Shown here piece after piece: positions 1-10,808 of a stretch of DNA of 62,000 bases. The position numbers were made by a program, and so were the translations under genes. Where the stretch lies: positions 15,655,375 to 15,717,374 of the forward strand of contig OZ037768.1 in assembly GCA_964035545.1 (NCBI GenBank). The letters run 5' to 3'. The stretch comes from Bugula neritina. Lineage: Eukaryota; Bryozoa; Gymnolaemata; Cheilostomatida; Bugulidae. Positions within the stretch are counted from its first letter, which is position 1, and every line of letters starts with the position of its first letter. The notes under the pieces were generated by a model. That model was not told where the DNA came from and ran no database searches. It worked only from the letters and a program-made list of their open reading frames with translations.

Positions 1-290
1 TGTAATTTGCTCTTATACCCTTATTATTCATGCTCTTAGGTCTATTATTCGGTCTCATACTGTTACTATTCATTCCCATACCCTCACTTCTCTTTTTTTA
101 TGCTCATTATTCAATCCCATACCACCATTTTGTACTCTCATATCCCTATTATTGGCTCTGTTATAGTCATTATTCATTTTCCTATGCTTATTATTCGCTC
201 TCATACCCCTATTACAGTACTTGCTCTTGCGCCCGCATTATTAACTGCCATACCTCTATTATTCGCTATCATATTTCTATTCTGACTCGC
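1..290. repeat. Degenerate pyrimidine-rich minisatellite
   Basis: About a dozen imperfect units of roughly 21-24 bases follow one another, each built around a CTCATACC-CTATTATTC theme. Units differ by substitutions and small indels, so the array is old. The open frames across it arise from the repetitive composition and are not taken as genes. The array probably continues past the left edge. Confidence 0.7.
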
Positions 291-469
291 TAGTATTCGT
301 GTACACATCACAATATTTGAGTATATGCCAGTCTACCCAGTTTACATGAATAAGCTCCGCCCCATTTATCAAATTTAATTGGATAACTGCAATGACACCA
401 AGAGTAATAATAAAGAATGATGGGTGCGTGCCTAGTGTTTAGTTAGACATTTTTCACTCTTCACTTCTG

Positions 470-1432
470 GAAGCCGACACTGGAGCTGAAGACAACTTTC
501 CCTCATTAGAAAATTAGAGAAAGCTAGGATCATCAACTTTCTGATCACTAAAGATACACTATCAATCAGCTCCTCATGACAAAATTGACATCTTGGGTGT
601 CTGCGAACTCAGCACTGAACTAGGAGATCAGCAGACAAAACTTCATTTCATCATCAGCAAAATACCTAACCTCAACCTATTTGGCAGAGATGGAATTCGA
701 CAGCTTAGAGTTTCAGTTGATTCTCTGATGCAGAGCAGAGACAGAGACAACAAAGTTGACATTCATTTTGGTCAAACCAAACTAAAAGGAAGCATGCCAA
801 AAACTTACTTTAGAGTTCACCAAAATTTTCAAACCGGAACTAGGTTGTCTCAATGACTTTGAACTGGAAACAAAATCCAAGAAGGGCTCTAAGCCTACTT
901 TTACAAATACAGGTCAGTGCCATGTGCCATTCAAGAAGACTTGGCTCAAGCATATAATGCATGAATTGCTAAATGAATATATATGAGCCAGTAGTGCTTA
1001 TCCGGAAAGTGCAGCACCTTGACAGCAAAAGTAAAAACTTTGAGTGTGTGGAGACTATTCCGTCACTGCCAACCAACATAATGAGTCAATCCACTTGCCT
1101 GAAGATCTGGTGAGAAAACCAGGAGGGGGTTATGGTTTCTCAAGGATTTACTTAGCAGATGCCTACAACCCGCTTCTTTTTGTCCAAGAAAACTAGAAAA
1201 AGTTGGCCCGCTGCGAGTTGTTCTGGAATGACCATACAATCTGCGTGTTCTGGTTGAACAGCCATGTTAAATCACTTGAGCTCTCTTTCAAATCCCTATT
1301 GCTTAGTGGAAAGACGTGTAGTTTGCTAAATTATCATTTTGCCTTATCTCATAGAATAGTTATATTATTATATTTATATTAGTCTCTAAATAATTAGTAT
1401 TGTCTGTAAGTAGTTGTTTTGTTGCATATATA

Positions 1433-1509
<77 letters not shown>

Positions 1510-2110
1510 ATTTATATATATATATATATATATATAGTTTTCTAGTTATTCTTAGTTTTTAATCTATTTTTAGTTTCATATTACTTACACAACTAAAACA
1601 GCTGTTGTGCAGTGACATGGTGCTTGCACACTATGACCCTTTACAAAACATTGGTATATCTTGCAATGCATCAGGAGTTGGACTCGGGATAGTGCTGTTT
1701 TATCGATAGAAATTGTACAGAACGACCTATTGCCCATGCCAGCAAGACTTTAATAATAACTCGGTAACGTTACAACCAAATATAGAAAGAGGCTCTCTCA
1801 ATAACCTTTGCCATCACCAAGGTTCTTCAGTTTCTCTATAGAAGAAATTTCCTCTTGGTTACAGATCACAAACCACTACTCGCACTAGTTGGACCAAACA
1901 AGCCAAACCCAACTGCGGCAGGCCAACAGACTGGCCAGTTGAGTCCTCACTTTCAACCAGCACCAATACACAGAAGGTCAGAACATGCTGATGCGGACTA
2001 AGTTAGTCGACTGCCAATTGGACCTGACACAAATTTTGACAGTAAGGAAGAAGGAGGTGATATTGACGCTGTTTTAAGCATCAAGACCCACCGATCCTGG
2101 GGGTCTAAAA
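470..2110 (+). mobile_element. Decayed Ty3/Gypsy LTR retrotransposon pol remnant
   Basis: Three pol pieces occur in order. An aspartic-protease-like piece carries Asp-Thr-Gly-Ala at 476-487 and continues to a LFGRDGI motif near 680, typical of the protease end in Gypsy elements. A reverse-transcriptase start lies at about 1090-1210, with a GG-x-x-FSRI-x-LADAY pattern. An RNase H piece lies at about 1610-2040, with recognisable TDHKPLLAL and an HADA-like motif. Frame changes and stop codons separate the pieces, and most of the RT and all of the integrase are missing. A (TA)n tract sits in the gap. The element is dead. Its LTRs could not be delimited; sequence to about 2260 may include one. Confidence 0.75.
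1426..1537. repeat. (TA)n microsatellite with TTTA interruptions
   Basis: Alternating TA runs are broken by occasional TTTA steps. The tract lies inside the Gypsy remnant, between the RT and RNase H pieces, and may mark a deletion junction or later expansion. Confidence 0.9.
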
Positions 2111-2637
2111 AATAAATAGCTAAGGACCCAGTACTAAGCATAGTGATGAGATATATATTGTTGTAGTTTTGTACAATACTAGAGTGGAGTATTATTGTAT
2201 ACACAAATTACTGCTGCATATCTTTTACGAGGTTTGAGAGAGAACCGAATTAGATAGCGTTTATCAAAGAGATATATTTATGTCTAATTATATACAAGTA
2301 AAGTATCAGCCATTGCAAAAGAATACACATATAGAATAGCTACACAATATTATCTTAGTCTACATGACAGTTATCCTCTGACTGAGGCTGGACGCCAGAA
2401 GGCGCTGTTTTTATCTGAAGGGTTAGTCCTGATTGGCCGGTGGGGGTTCTGGCGGTGCCAACCGTAACGAATGGCGCAGTGCTGCATGAGATTGCGGCAT
2501 CGCTAACGGAGTTATCGTCTCTTAGAACTTTTATAATATAATATAATATCACACCTTTTGTTGCAGGTATTTAATACATGAAGGTTGGGGGTATACTTCT
2601 CACAGCCACACCAATATCATAGAAGGATGGCAAAATA
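2111..2637. other. Non-coding stretch with a GC-richer island
   Basis: After the RNase H remnant comes AT-rich sequence that may be LTR. Positions 2380-2520 are noticeably richer in G and C, with several CpG steps, than anything nearby. A 65-codon minus-strand frame (2355-2552) covers the island but resembles no protein I know and starts on a non-ATG codon. I see no gene here. Confidence 0.4.
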
Positions 2638-2898
2638 ATGACAACAAATGTCCCAAGGATGTCATTACAGGCAGCTACACTGTCACCGACTTTAGGAAAT
2701 CAACATAATCACTGTCAACAGAAAGCGAATGCTTGCTATACTGAACCCTCTTTTTACAAAAACCTTGAGGTGATAAGTACATCAGATGACACTGTTATCA
2801 CCCACGATGACAATCCACAGCACAATCTTGCACCTATACCTGTAGCCTTACCAAATGATAATGAGTACGATCATGACAACCCTAGAAAATCAGTTTAA
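2638..2898 (+). other. Unrecognised 86-codon open frame
   Basis: An ATG-started frame runs 86 codons to a TAA. The product would be polar, rich in Asn, Asp, Thr and Pro, with several His and no hydrophobic segment. I recognise no family. It follows a Gypsy remnant and could be a fragment of a retroelement gag or a diverged exon, or it could be chance. Composition is somewhat more protein-like than the AT-rich flanks. Confidence 0.2.
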
Positions 2899-4311
2899 CT
2901 CCAGAGCAAGCTAAAACACTGACATCCTAGAGAACTTTAAGCTATTTGAAGGTGTTGGGGAAATTCTACAAACAATGCAAGCTTCTGTTGCATTACGCTA
3001 ATCTCTAAACAAGCAGACACTTAGTCAGTCTTTCATTCACTCTTTGGTGGTCGATACATATATTGAAACACAACAAAAACACTAACAGAAAAACTAAAAT
3101 ATGCTGTTCTTAAGTTATGATCTGGCATTCGGCATCTACTATCTGTCTCTTGTTTTTTTACAATATTAATTGCCAACAGAACAACAAATCATTTTTGCGA
3201 TACTTTAAATTTTTCAACCAAATGGATTGAAATTTAGTGCCATACTTTGAAACAAAACTAATTAGCAAGTATTAATAAGCTACCATTTTTGTCAAGAAAA
3301 GACTTTCCCAAACACCTGGTCCCAGTAGCACAGCTCACAACTTCTATATTTTGGTGGGCATCTATAAAAAATTAGATAGATAACATTTTTAAGCAAAGTA
3401 TATATTATGTTTGCATTCAATTTCAAATAAAGACAATGATTGAGAAAACAGATAGTGCAAAAATGTGAACAAAACTAATTATATGCATGTAAAGAATCTT
3501 GCTCAAGCCAGAAAATCAGAGAACAGTCATTTATTCCTTGATGTTTAAAAATTGCCTTGCTGAGCAATTAAATGTGTTTCCAGTTTATTAGCCTCCAGCA
3601 CCGCTGTCAGCACAAGATTATGAAAATTTATTCATCCAGTTAAAAAACACAACTTTCTCAAAAATCTAAATGTCATCAATAGATTATACATACAAGTACA
3701 AAACTATTCAAACGTAGTTAAGTTTAGAATAGAAAAAACTATTTAATGATGCATTTATAATGATCTGAAAAGCCACTTATCTTTAATTATATTTTAACTT
3801 AGTAATCCTTTTTTATCTGCTGCAATTCACTTGTCGAGTTTGTAATTACCAGAATAAAGTAATTATTATAATATATTTTATATAAACACACACAAGAAAC
3901 TATCTCTAGGGAATTAAAAATCAAACAAACCAACTGGCTTTTAGCAAGACTCTTCGTAAAAAACAAAAATTTCAAAACGAAACTCCGGTAGCTAATCTTA
4001 AACAAAATTGAAAAAATCAGTGTGACACAACAACAGCAACAAAACTAAATTAATGAAAACTTTCTATAAAAAAGACATGTCATAAATATTATTGCAATTT
4101 AATAAACTTGTTTTTATTTTCTTAGCCAACACAACCAGCAATGTTTTTTGTTGTTTTTATTTTGGAGTTGTCTACGTTCACTTCAGATCTGTATGCTGCA
4201 TGAAAATTCATAGCTACTACAACTTACGGAAATGCATTCGAAAATAAAAAAGCTAAAGAAAAATTGTCACATATTACTGACATGGAGCATACGCATAAAA
4301 TAGAGACTAAC
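2899..4311. other. AT-rich stretch without recognised features
   Basis: Low-complexity AT-rich sequence with no credible coding frame on either strand. If the exon at 4312-4465 belongs to an active gene, this is part of the following intron, because the next exon would lie at lower coordinates. I found no HAE-containing deaminase exon here. Confidence 0.4.
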
Positions 4312-4465
4312 CAACAACAACAAAACTAGCTAATGTGGTCCATTCTTCAGGTCTAGGCTTCCCTTTATTTGGTAGCCGTTTATAATGGTCTAATACCTTT
4401 TGCACTATGATTTGGGACAATTTAGTGTCATCAATATTCTCTGGAAAGGATCTCGACAATGACAT
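4312..4465 (-). CDS. ADAT1: tRNA-specific adenosine deaminase 1-like, N-terminal exon (partial)
   Basis: The minus-strand frame encodes about 51 residues. Its second half, HYKRLPNKGKPRPEEWTTLA, closely matches the start of ADAT1, the enzyme that deaminates A37 to inosine in tRNA-Ala. In ADAT1 the HY..LP.KGKP..EWT.LA motif precedes the catalytic HAE deaminase core. A consensus donor (GTTG then gttagt) ends the exon at 4312 in phase 1. The start chosen is the ATG at 4465-4463. An acceptor-like site at 4480-4481 could extend the exon to 4479, with the real start further upstream. No catalytic exon (HAE, PCxxC) was found in 1-4311, so the rest either lies left of the window or is lost. The family call rests on one exon. 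Confidence 0.55.
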
Positions 4466-4479
4466 ATCTCTTTCATCAG

Positions 4480-5784
4480 CTACAAACATACACCATATGC
4501 TGCATTTCAAAAGTTCTGGCAATATTTATCTGCTAGTGAAATTCAGAGTTGCCTAAAGAATCCCTAACACACTAAACTTATAAATATTAAAATATGTTTA
4601 CATATATTAGCTTTCGTCTTTATATTGTTTTAAGGTTGCATGTTTAAACAAATTTCTTTTATATTGAATTCTGTGTGCATATGTGCTGAATTGATTTGGG
4701 ATTTCTGATGGCTGGCAGAAGATGCTACCAGTCAGCTTTAATTTTACAGCTATCACAAAACTTGTACTAATTATAGCTAACTTTCATTGCATTCCATTTT
4801 TAGCTGCTGCAACATACAGCCTTATCACTAAGCTGGCTTAAAAGTTCAAAGCATATTGGTTTTATAATATATTTTGTGTATACATGTCTTGATGATTTTG
4901 TTGTTAGTCTCATTGTTAGCACAATTTAGAGCTTACACTTTTGCTCAATCCCTGGTGAATTTTAAATACCATCATCACTATACTTCAATGTTTCCAAAAA
5001 AGTATACTCCAACTTTTTATTCACACGATCATATGGCAAGTTGCCAGCCATGTCTTTGACCAGATAATCAAAATTTGATAACTATCTGGTCGTCCCAACG
5101 CTAGCTGCTTGTCTACCCATTTATTCAAATTGTCCTGGAAAACTGATTAATTATGTGACAGCATAGGTTGTGATGATTTTTTTTCTAATATTGTCAAAAA
5201 AAGAATTTACATGACCTTGCTTGAATTATTGGGCACCATCTATCTTTAAGTCCTTGATACTAATGGTGACAGAGGTCACAGGTTACCAATCTAAAATTTA
5301 TTTTACATTGTTTGCATAGAAATTCTTGAAAGAACATAATTTCTTATGATAACTTTTTAATTCATAACATGGCTTTTCCCTAATTTTTCCATTACTGTAT
5401 TTACCTCTGGATTCCTTACTATTTATTCAATAGTCACTTTCCTCACAGGTTTCAGGTGCCTTATTACACACTGCAACAGGCATTTTTAGTATCCTGGTTT
5501 TATATCACGTGATTGACAGAGATAGATAATTTTAATTAGTATTAAACATTAGTTTCAATTCTATTTACTTATAGATTTTAGCAATATATATACCAATATA
5601 AGTAATTTGTGTAATAAATAAAATAATACTAATATATGTAATCAATAAATAATCATGTTGATATCATTATTATATTTAAACAATTATGGTTAATAATATT
5701 GATCAATATACTAAATATAAAATAATATCACTATGCACCTGAATACGGCGATAAAACTATATGATATCATTCTAATTATTATTA
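4480..5784. other. AT-rich stretch without recognised features
   Basis: No convincing exon, RNA gene or repeat family was seen. If the ADAT1-like exon is functional, its promoter or 5' exon would be in or beyond this stretch, but no clear start element is visible. Confidence 0.4.
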
Positions 5785-5997
5785 CAGTGCTCCCACTATA
5801 TCTCACTAGGCTGTGAGTTCCCAAATCGTGATTAGTGACATAGTATGTAGAATACTATATTTAGCTTACAGATCCATTAAATTCAGCCATTATGTCCCAA
5901 TACATACATACATAAGCCACAAAACGGGAGTCCAAACCCTTCTCGTGACTATGGAGGTTCGTGAGAGCTGGAACCGTGAGATATGGAGGGAGCACTG
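5785..5997. mobile_element. Tc1/mariner-type MITE (213 bp)
   Basis: The element begins CAGTGCTCCC and ends GGGAGCACTG. The inverted ends stay similar for about 26 bases (CAGTGCTCCCACTATATCTC against the reverse complement of the right end). A TA dinucleotide flanks each side (5783-5784, 5998-5999), the target duplication of the Tc1/mariner superfamily, whose ends often begin CAGTG. There is no transposase frame, so it is non-autonomous. Confidence 0.75.
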
Positions 5998-6639
5998 TAT
6001 TATCTATTACAATATAACAACATAGGCCTTCTAACTAAATTTATTACAAATTAAAATATTAGCAGGCTAAACTAAATTGTAACAAAAATATATTATCATT
6101 TTGACATTAATTATAATTACGCCTCTAGTTACAGTATCAGTATGGAGTATGGTAATCAAAATAATAATGTTAAACCTAATGCAGATTATAATCATCATCA
6201 TGATAATTATTATCGCCATACAATGCTATTACTATTACTAAATCTGTTGCTATTACTACTGGTATAACTACAAGTGTTAGTAATATGACTTCGTAAACTT
6301 ATTCAAACTGACTTGAAGTGAAGTGATCATCACATTGGACCACTTTAGATAGAGGAATTAGGGGTGTGCTGCACATGAGTAATATGATCAATACTCATGC
6401 AGTTGGTACTGGTTGGGCTGTATTGACTGAACATTAATTTAATTCTGTCTATGTGGATATCTCTGAATTATTGTCTTGATTGTGACCAATTTTTAGATCC
6501 CATATAGTCTTTGGGAAAAATTGTGAAGGTACTTGGTACTGTTGCCATTCACTGATTAGGCTGACTTTTTGCTTGGGAACGAGTATGGATAGTGCTATTT
6601 ATTGGCTTGCTCAGCAGGTCATCATAAGCGGATCTAGAA
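5998..6639. other. AT-rich stretch without recognised features
   Basis: TAT/ATT-rich sequence between the MITE and the LINE remnant. Nothing further was recognised, though the right part (from about 6520) may be unreadable 5' sequence of the LINE. Confidence 0.35.
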
Positions 6640-7304
6640 GCCATTTGGTGTTCTGCTTTTACAAACATCTTCAGAAGGAGACCAATTATGTACCAGTGAC
6701 ACCTCCATGATAGATTCTATAAATGTAATTAGGCCGGGCTCAGTGATTATTACATCATCGTAGCTAAACTGCTAAACCCACCTTCCCAAGATGTTACCCG
6801 CAAAAATCATAAAGACATTCTCATCCATCGCAAAGCTGATGTTATTAAATTTAGAAACTATACGAACTATGCATGTGAAAAGCTTTCACAGATGGATAAT
6901 GTCCAGCAGATGTGGGATACTTTCTCTGTCGCCTTCAAAGAAGCTATTGAAAGATCTGTACCAAAAAAGACCATAAAAATAAGAAACAGTGGCCAACCAC
7001 CTTAGTTCTCTAAAGAGGCTAAGAAACTTCATGACATGCAGATGTCATTATATAGAAATTTCAAGAGAACAAATAATCCATACTTTTTGCAGAGATACCA
7101 ACAGCAAAGAAGAAACAATAAAAAAGCCTTCAAGTTAATCAAGAAGGAATACATAGTGAACAAAGTCTGTAAGCCTTTGCTAAAAGGAAACAGCAAACCT
7201 TTTTACAAGCATCTGCGACACAAACGGAAGTGCCAACATCCACTTACAAGTAATAAAATCAAAAACGGTAATATAACTACATTTAATCATCTTCTAGGTT
7301 AACA
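6640..7304 (+). mobile_element. Truncated non-LTR retrotransposon (LINE) ORF2 fragment
   Basis: The frame starting at 6733 is open to a TAA at 7300-7302 except for one TAG at 7003-7005. It opens with a GLSD motif (6736-6747), the end of an APE-type endonuclease domain, where the usual SDH reads S-D-Y. It continues through the charged linker found before the RT in Jockey/CR1/RTE-like LINEs: a W..F..A..E....VPKK stretch, then PP followed by the TAG where these elements normally have Trp. The sequence stops before the RT domain. Upstream of 6733 the endonuclease continues in another frame. The piece is truncated and inactive. Confidence 0.7.
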
Positions 7305-9226
7305 GATTTGTTCTTTTGGGGTATATTTCTTTGACATGGCTAGTGGAAGCTTATTTTAAAACCAATTTAACATACTCTTTTTGGGTGTGTTTTATTGTGT
7401 GTAAGGAGGTGTGGTGGTATCTCCTTATGGATTAGACTAGTACTCTAATAAACTCCAAATAGGTTTCCAATCAATTTCTGCTTGCCAATGAGTTATCATT
7501 TCAAATTGTTCTTTATAAATAACCAACACACATATTTTTCTGATTTGTAATCTTCCTCTGTTCTGATATATTATTATTTTTCTGTGCACATCAGTGTATT
7601 AGTTCTTAAAGGTTGCATTTGGAGAGCACTTGTTACATGCCTCTATCCTTCCATCTTTTTGAGATCTTCAGCAGTTTTCTTGTACAGGTTAGACTTAGTG
7701 TCAGAACAAACCTAACTGCAGTTGAGTAAGACTACATTTAAAATTACAGTCAACAGGTATGGGACAATATAGTTTGCAGCAATGCCCAGTCGTCATGTAG
7801 CTGGTATGGTATGAAAATAGTAGCGAGGTGCATATTTCAACACAGATTTTTTTCAGAAGAATTGTAATTCACAATGGCTTTAAATTGCATAAATTTGCAT
7901 CAGAAGCGATCTACTAATACTAATAGACTAATAGTATTACAATTAATAATACTAATACTTTTACTTTAACTTTAATTTAGTCTTATACTTAGAGTACGTA
8001 ATAGTATTAGTTATAGTATTAGCGTATTACTACCACTATTACTATTAGTAATAGTAATAGTAACACACTAAATCTAATACTATAACTAATAGTTAGTATA
8101 ACTATAACTTGTAGTTGAGTTAACGTTACAGTAAAAGTAAAACTAAAAGTATATTAAATTATTAATATTATAATATTAATCAATATTATTATATTTAATT
8201 TTATCATTACTAATATTATTTATTAAATTATTATTATCAAATTCAACACACCTACTCTAAGTCTTACAGTTACACACTAACTTACAGTTACGGACTACAG
8301 TACTCAGTACTGTCTGAGCACCGAGTACTGAACTTTACCTTATACTTATAGTTATACTTATACTTATAGTTAATGTTATTAATATTATAATAATAATTTA
8401 AATTATTTTAATTCATTAAATTGATATAATTATAGGACAGGTAGTTAACATGACAAATTGAGTTCAAATCATTATTTTAATATTTGATTTGTTGTAATTA
8501 TAAGATTAAGCATTGGTATGACTATATGAAAGATATGAGTATATTTATAATGTGTAATTAAATTTAATTCTGATTGTATAACTTCTAATAAACATTATCG
8601 GATTATATTTACAAAAACGATTAGTGGAAACGCTACAAATACCTAAAAGAACGTTAACCCGCATCGGACTCTTGCGATGTAATACAACTCTGATAGTTCC
8701 AACAATGTTCTCTGCAAAAAATACTCACAAGTCACAATGTAGTCATAAGTGAGAACCTAATCTATAAGCTCAATTCTAAAGATATAATCAGTATAGCCGT
8801 CAGCTATTAAATAGTATTTGTAAATTGCTAATTCTGAAATTTCAGGTCTTGGTAATCAAGCTACACTATGAAAGTACATATCATCGAACTCGATAATATC
8901 TTTTCCAGCTCAGTGGTATATATTATATTAAAGATGGTTTGGCAACCCTATTGCTGTATTGATGCGCACTAACTTGAGTTTGCTGTTGATGGCTATTACC
9001 TACAATAATAAACTTTTCATTTAGTGATAATCATCATGTAATGTAAGGGTAAATATAATTAGCATAAGTTTTACTATTGTTTATTAAATTATTTTTATAA
9101 TGCTGTTGTTGCAGTGTATTTTCATCAAACGTTCAAGCTATCACTATGTTTACTAAAATATTGTAGTAGCAAAATGAAAAGCATTGGAGTTAGTTGATTT
9201 TGCTGCAACCCTTTCCATTGAAACCT
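7305..9226. other. AT-rich stretch with TA/TTA-type simple sequence
   Basis: No gene was seen. From about 7895 to 8420 the DNA is a dense mix of TAATAGTATTA-, TTATACTTATAG- and ATTAATATT-like words, many self-complementary. A small palindromic cluster, CAGTACTCAGTACTG, lies near 8297. The rest is unremarkable. Confidence 0.5.
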
Positions 9227-9230
9227 TTAA

Positions 9231-9978
9231 AGGATTGCTCTATCTTGTCTAATAAATGGCCATTTAGGTCAAACACACATAGTATTGTGTTTTTCTAAGC
9301 ATGCATTGACAAAAAGCATTTGTCCAAAGGTAGAAAAAGTTAATTGAAGTTGAAGGTGTAGATTGGTAACAGCCAAAACGCCGATTTTGAAATGAGCTGG
9401 GAAATGTGACGTAACAGCGCCAGCATTCCTGCTGGTCACGTGACTATACAAATGAATAACTATAGAAATATGACTGTGAGATGTGATCTTTCAGCTCGTA
9501 ATTTGTATATTTATAAAAGTGCAAATGTGAATTATCTCAATCTATAGTTTTTTGACATGTTAAATAACATGTATGTGATAACATTAGGCTATATTTTGCT
9601 TGTAAACATAGAAAAAAGCATTGCAAAAACATGCATTCTTTAGGATGAATGCCTGCGATCGATCTAAACTAGGTCAGATTGTGCAATATTACGGGCACAC
9701 CAAAGCTGACCTATATAGCGCACTGTAACTGCTTGAGCTCAGCAACCTTGAATACTAGCGTTATAGTTAGCACGTGCAGCATAATTACTAGCGTTCACAC
9801 GTCACGTATTAGGCTATTCTTTTTCATGGCTGAAAATTTTACCTCCCTCAAAATTGGAATTTTGAAAAGCTGTTTTCTAGGCATATATCCCTTTGCAAAG
9901 TCACAATTGTTTGCATACACATTAGATTATAGTTCATAATTATAATGTGATTGTAATAAACTAAGATAGAGCAATCCT
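9231..9978. mobile_element. Non-autonomous DNA transposon with TTAA target duplication
   Basis: Perfect 16-base inverted ends, AGGATTGCTCTATCTT (9231-9246) and its reverse complement (9963-9978), bound a 748-bp element. TTAA sits directly outside each end (9227-9230 and 9979-9982), which fits the TTAA preference of the piggyBac superfamily. The termini are not the common piggyBac CCC type, so the superfamily is tentative. The interior has only short open frames (for example 9679-9939 plus, 86 codons) with no transposase similarity. Confidence 0.7.
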
Positions 9979-9982
9979 TTAA

Positions 9983-10559
9983 GTTAAGAGACGTGATCTT
10001 CAAACGAATTTCCAGTGTTTATGCTTCCTTTAAGAAAGCCAACATCTTACCGTAGATAAATTCTATTTACAAAAAACATGTTTGCTTAAAAATCGGCATT
10101 GTATAGATATATTTTAAAATACAGAAGTACGAGGGCTAAGAAGTACAGCTAAAAGTTGAAACAGAAATGTATTATAACGTATAGTTAAAAGAAAATTGTT
10201 TAATCTACTGTATTTGTTCACGGTTTTTATATACAAAAAGCCCTATTGTATACAGAGTTCAATATCAAATTAAAATATAGGAGATGTTTTTATTCAACAC
10301 ATAACCTTAAACTTTGGGAACTTAGTGTTGACCATATTAATTGTATAGTCTATGCTGTGGAGTGCACATAATATGTTGCTTGTGTTGTGTGTCAAATGTC
10401 TGTTGCAAGTCTGTTGGGGCTATTTGGACTTTGCAAGTTTTAGATTAAATTTAAGCATGTTGCAGATATTATACATTATTATTAAAGATCAAAGTTACAA
10501 TAGAACAAAAATCATTAAACTTTGTTTGGTTTAGGTTGCTTTTTTAGTATTATTCATAA
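9983..10559. other. AT-rich stretch without recognised features
   Basis: No gene or repeat recognised between the TTAA element and the microsatellite that precedes the ribozyme repeat. Confidence 0.4.
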
Positions 10560-10592
10560 TACACACACGCACACGCACACACGCACACACAA

Positions 10593-10620
<28 letters not shown>
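10560..10620. repeat. Compound (CA)n/(CACG)n-(TA)n microsatellite
   Basis: ACACACGC-type repeats pass directly into a (TA)n run. It forms the left border of the hairpin and hammerhead repeat unit. Confidence 0.9.
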
Positions 10621-10623
<3 letters not shown>

Positions 10624-10627
10624 GCAA

Positions 10628-10667
10628 TGCTCGTGACTTCTAGGTGACCCCTAGAGTCACTTGAGCA
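10628..10667 (+). other. Imperfect 15-bp hairpin beside the hammerhead repeat
   Basis: TGCTC-GTGAC pairs with GTCAC-GAGCA across a TT bulge, and the inner CTAGG pairs with CCTAG around a five-base loop. It lies just after a (TA)n run and about 90 bases before the ribozyme, so it may belong to the same mobile unit. It is not present beside the second copy. Confidence 0.5.
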
Positions 10668-10699
10668 CTCTGGCTTGGGTTTACACACCTTTTAAATAT

Positions 10700-10808
10700 G
10701 CTTTAGTAAAACTATAAGTTTCTACTATTGCGAAGGTGTGGGCCATGGTACTCTGTTCTGTGCTGATGAGGGGACAAATCCCGAAACAGCTGCTGTCCAC
10801 AGATTGAG
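10700..10808 (+). mobile_element. Hammerhead-bearing repeat unit, copy 1
   Basis: This unit of about 109 bp matches the reverse complement of 11,744-11,851 with few differences. Shared words include TTTCTACTATTGCGAAGGTG and the ribozyme. (TA)n follows on the right. Hammerhead motifs of this class occur in Penelope-like retroelements and in small retrozymes of metazoans, so the unit is probably the terminal part of such an element. No reverse transcriptase is visible nearby. Confidence 0.65.
10758..10802 (+). ncRNA. Type I hammerhead self-cleaving ribozyme
   Basis: All parts of the fold can be read. Stem I 3' strand CTGTG (10758-10762) pairs with CACAG (10798-10802). The core CTGATGA is at 10763-10769. 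Stem II is GGGG (10770-10773) with TCCC (10779-10782) around ACAAA. The GAAA core is at 10783-10786. Stem III is ACAG (10786-10789) with CTGT (10793-10796) around a three-base loop. Cleavage is predicted after GTC, between 10797 and 10798. The open stem I and very short stem III fit the form described in Penelope-like elements and animal retrozymes. Every conserved core base is present, so RNA from the plus strand should be able to cleave. Confidence 0.85.
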
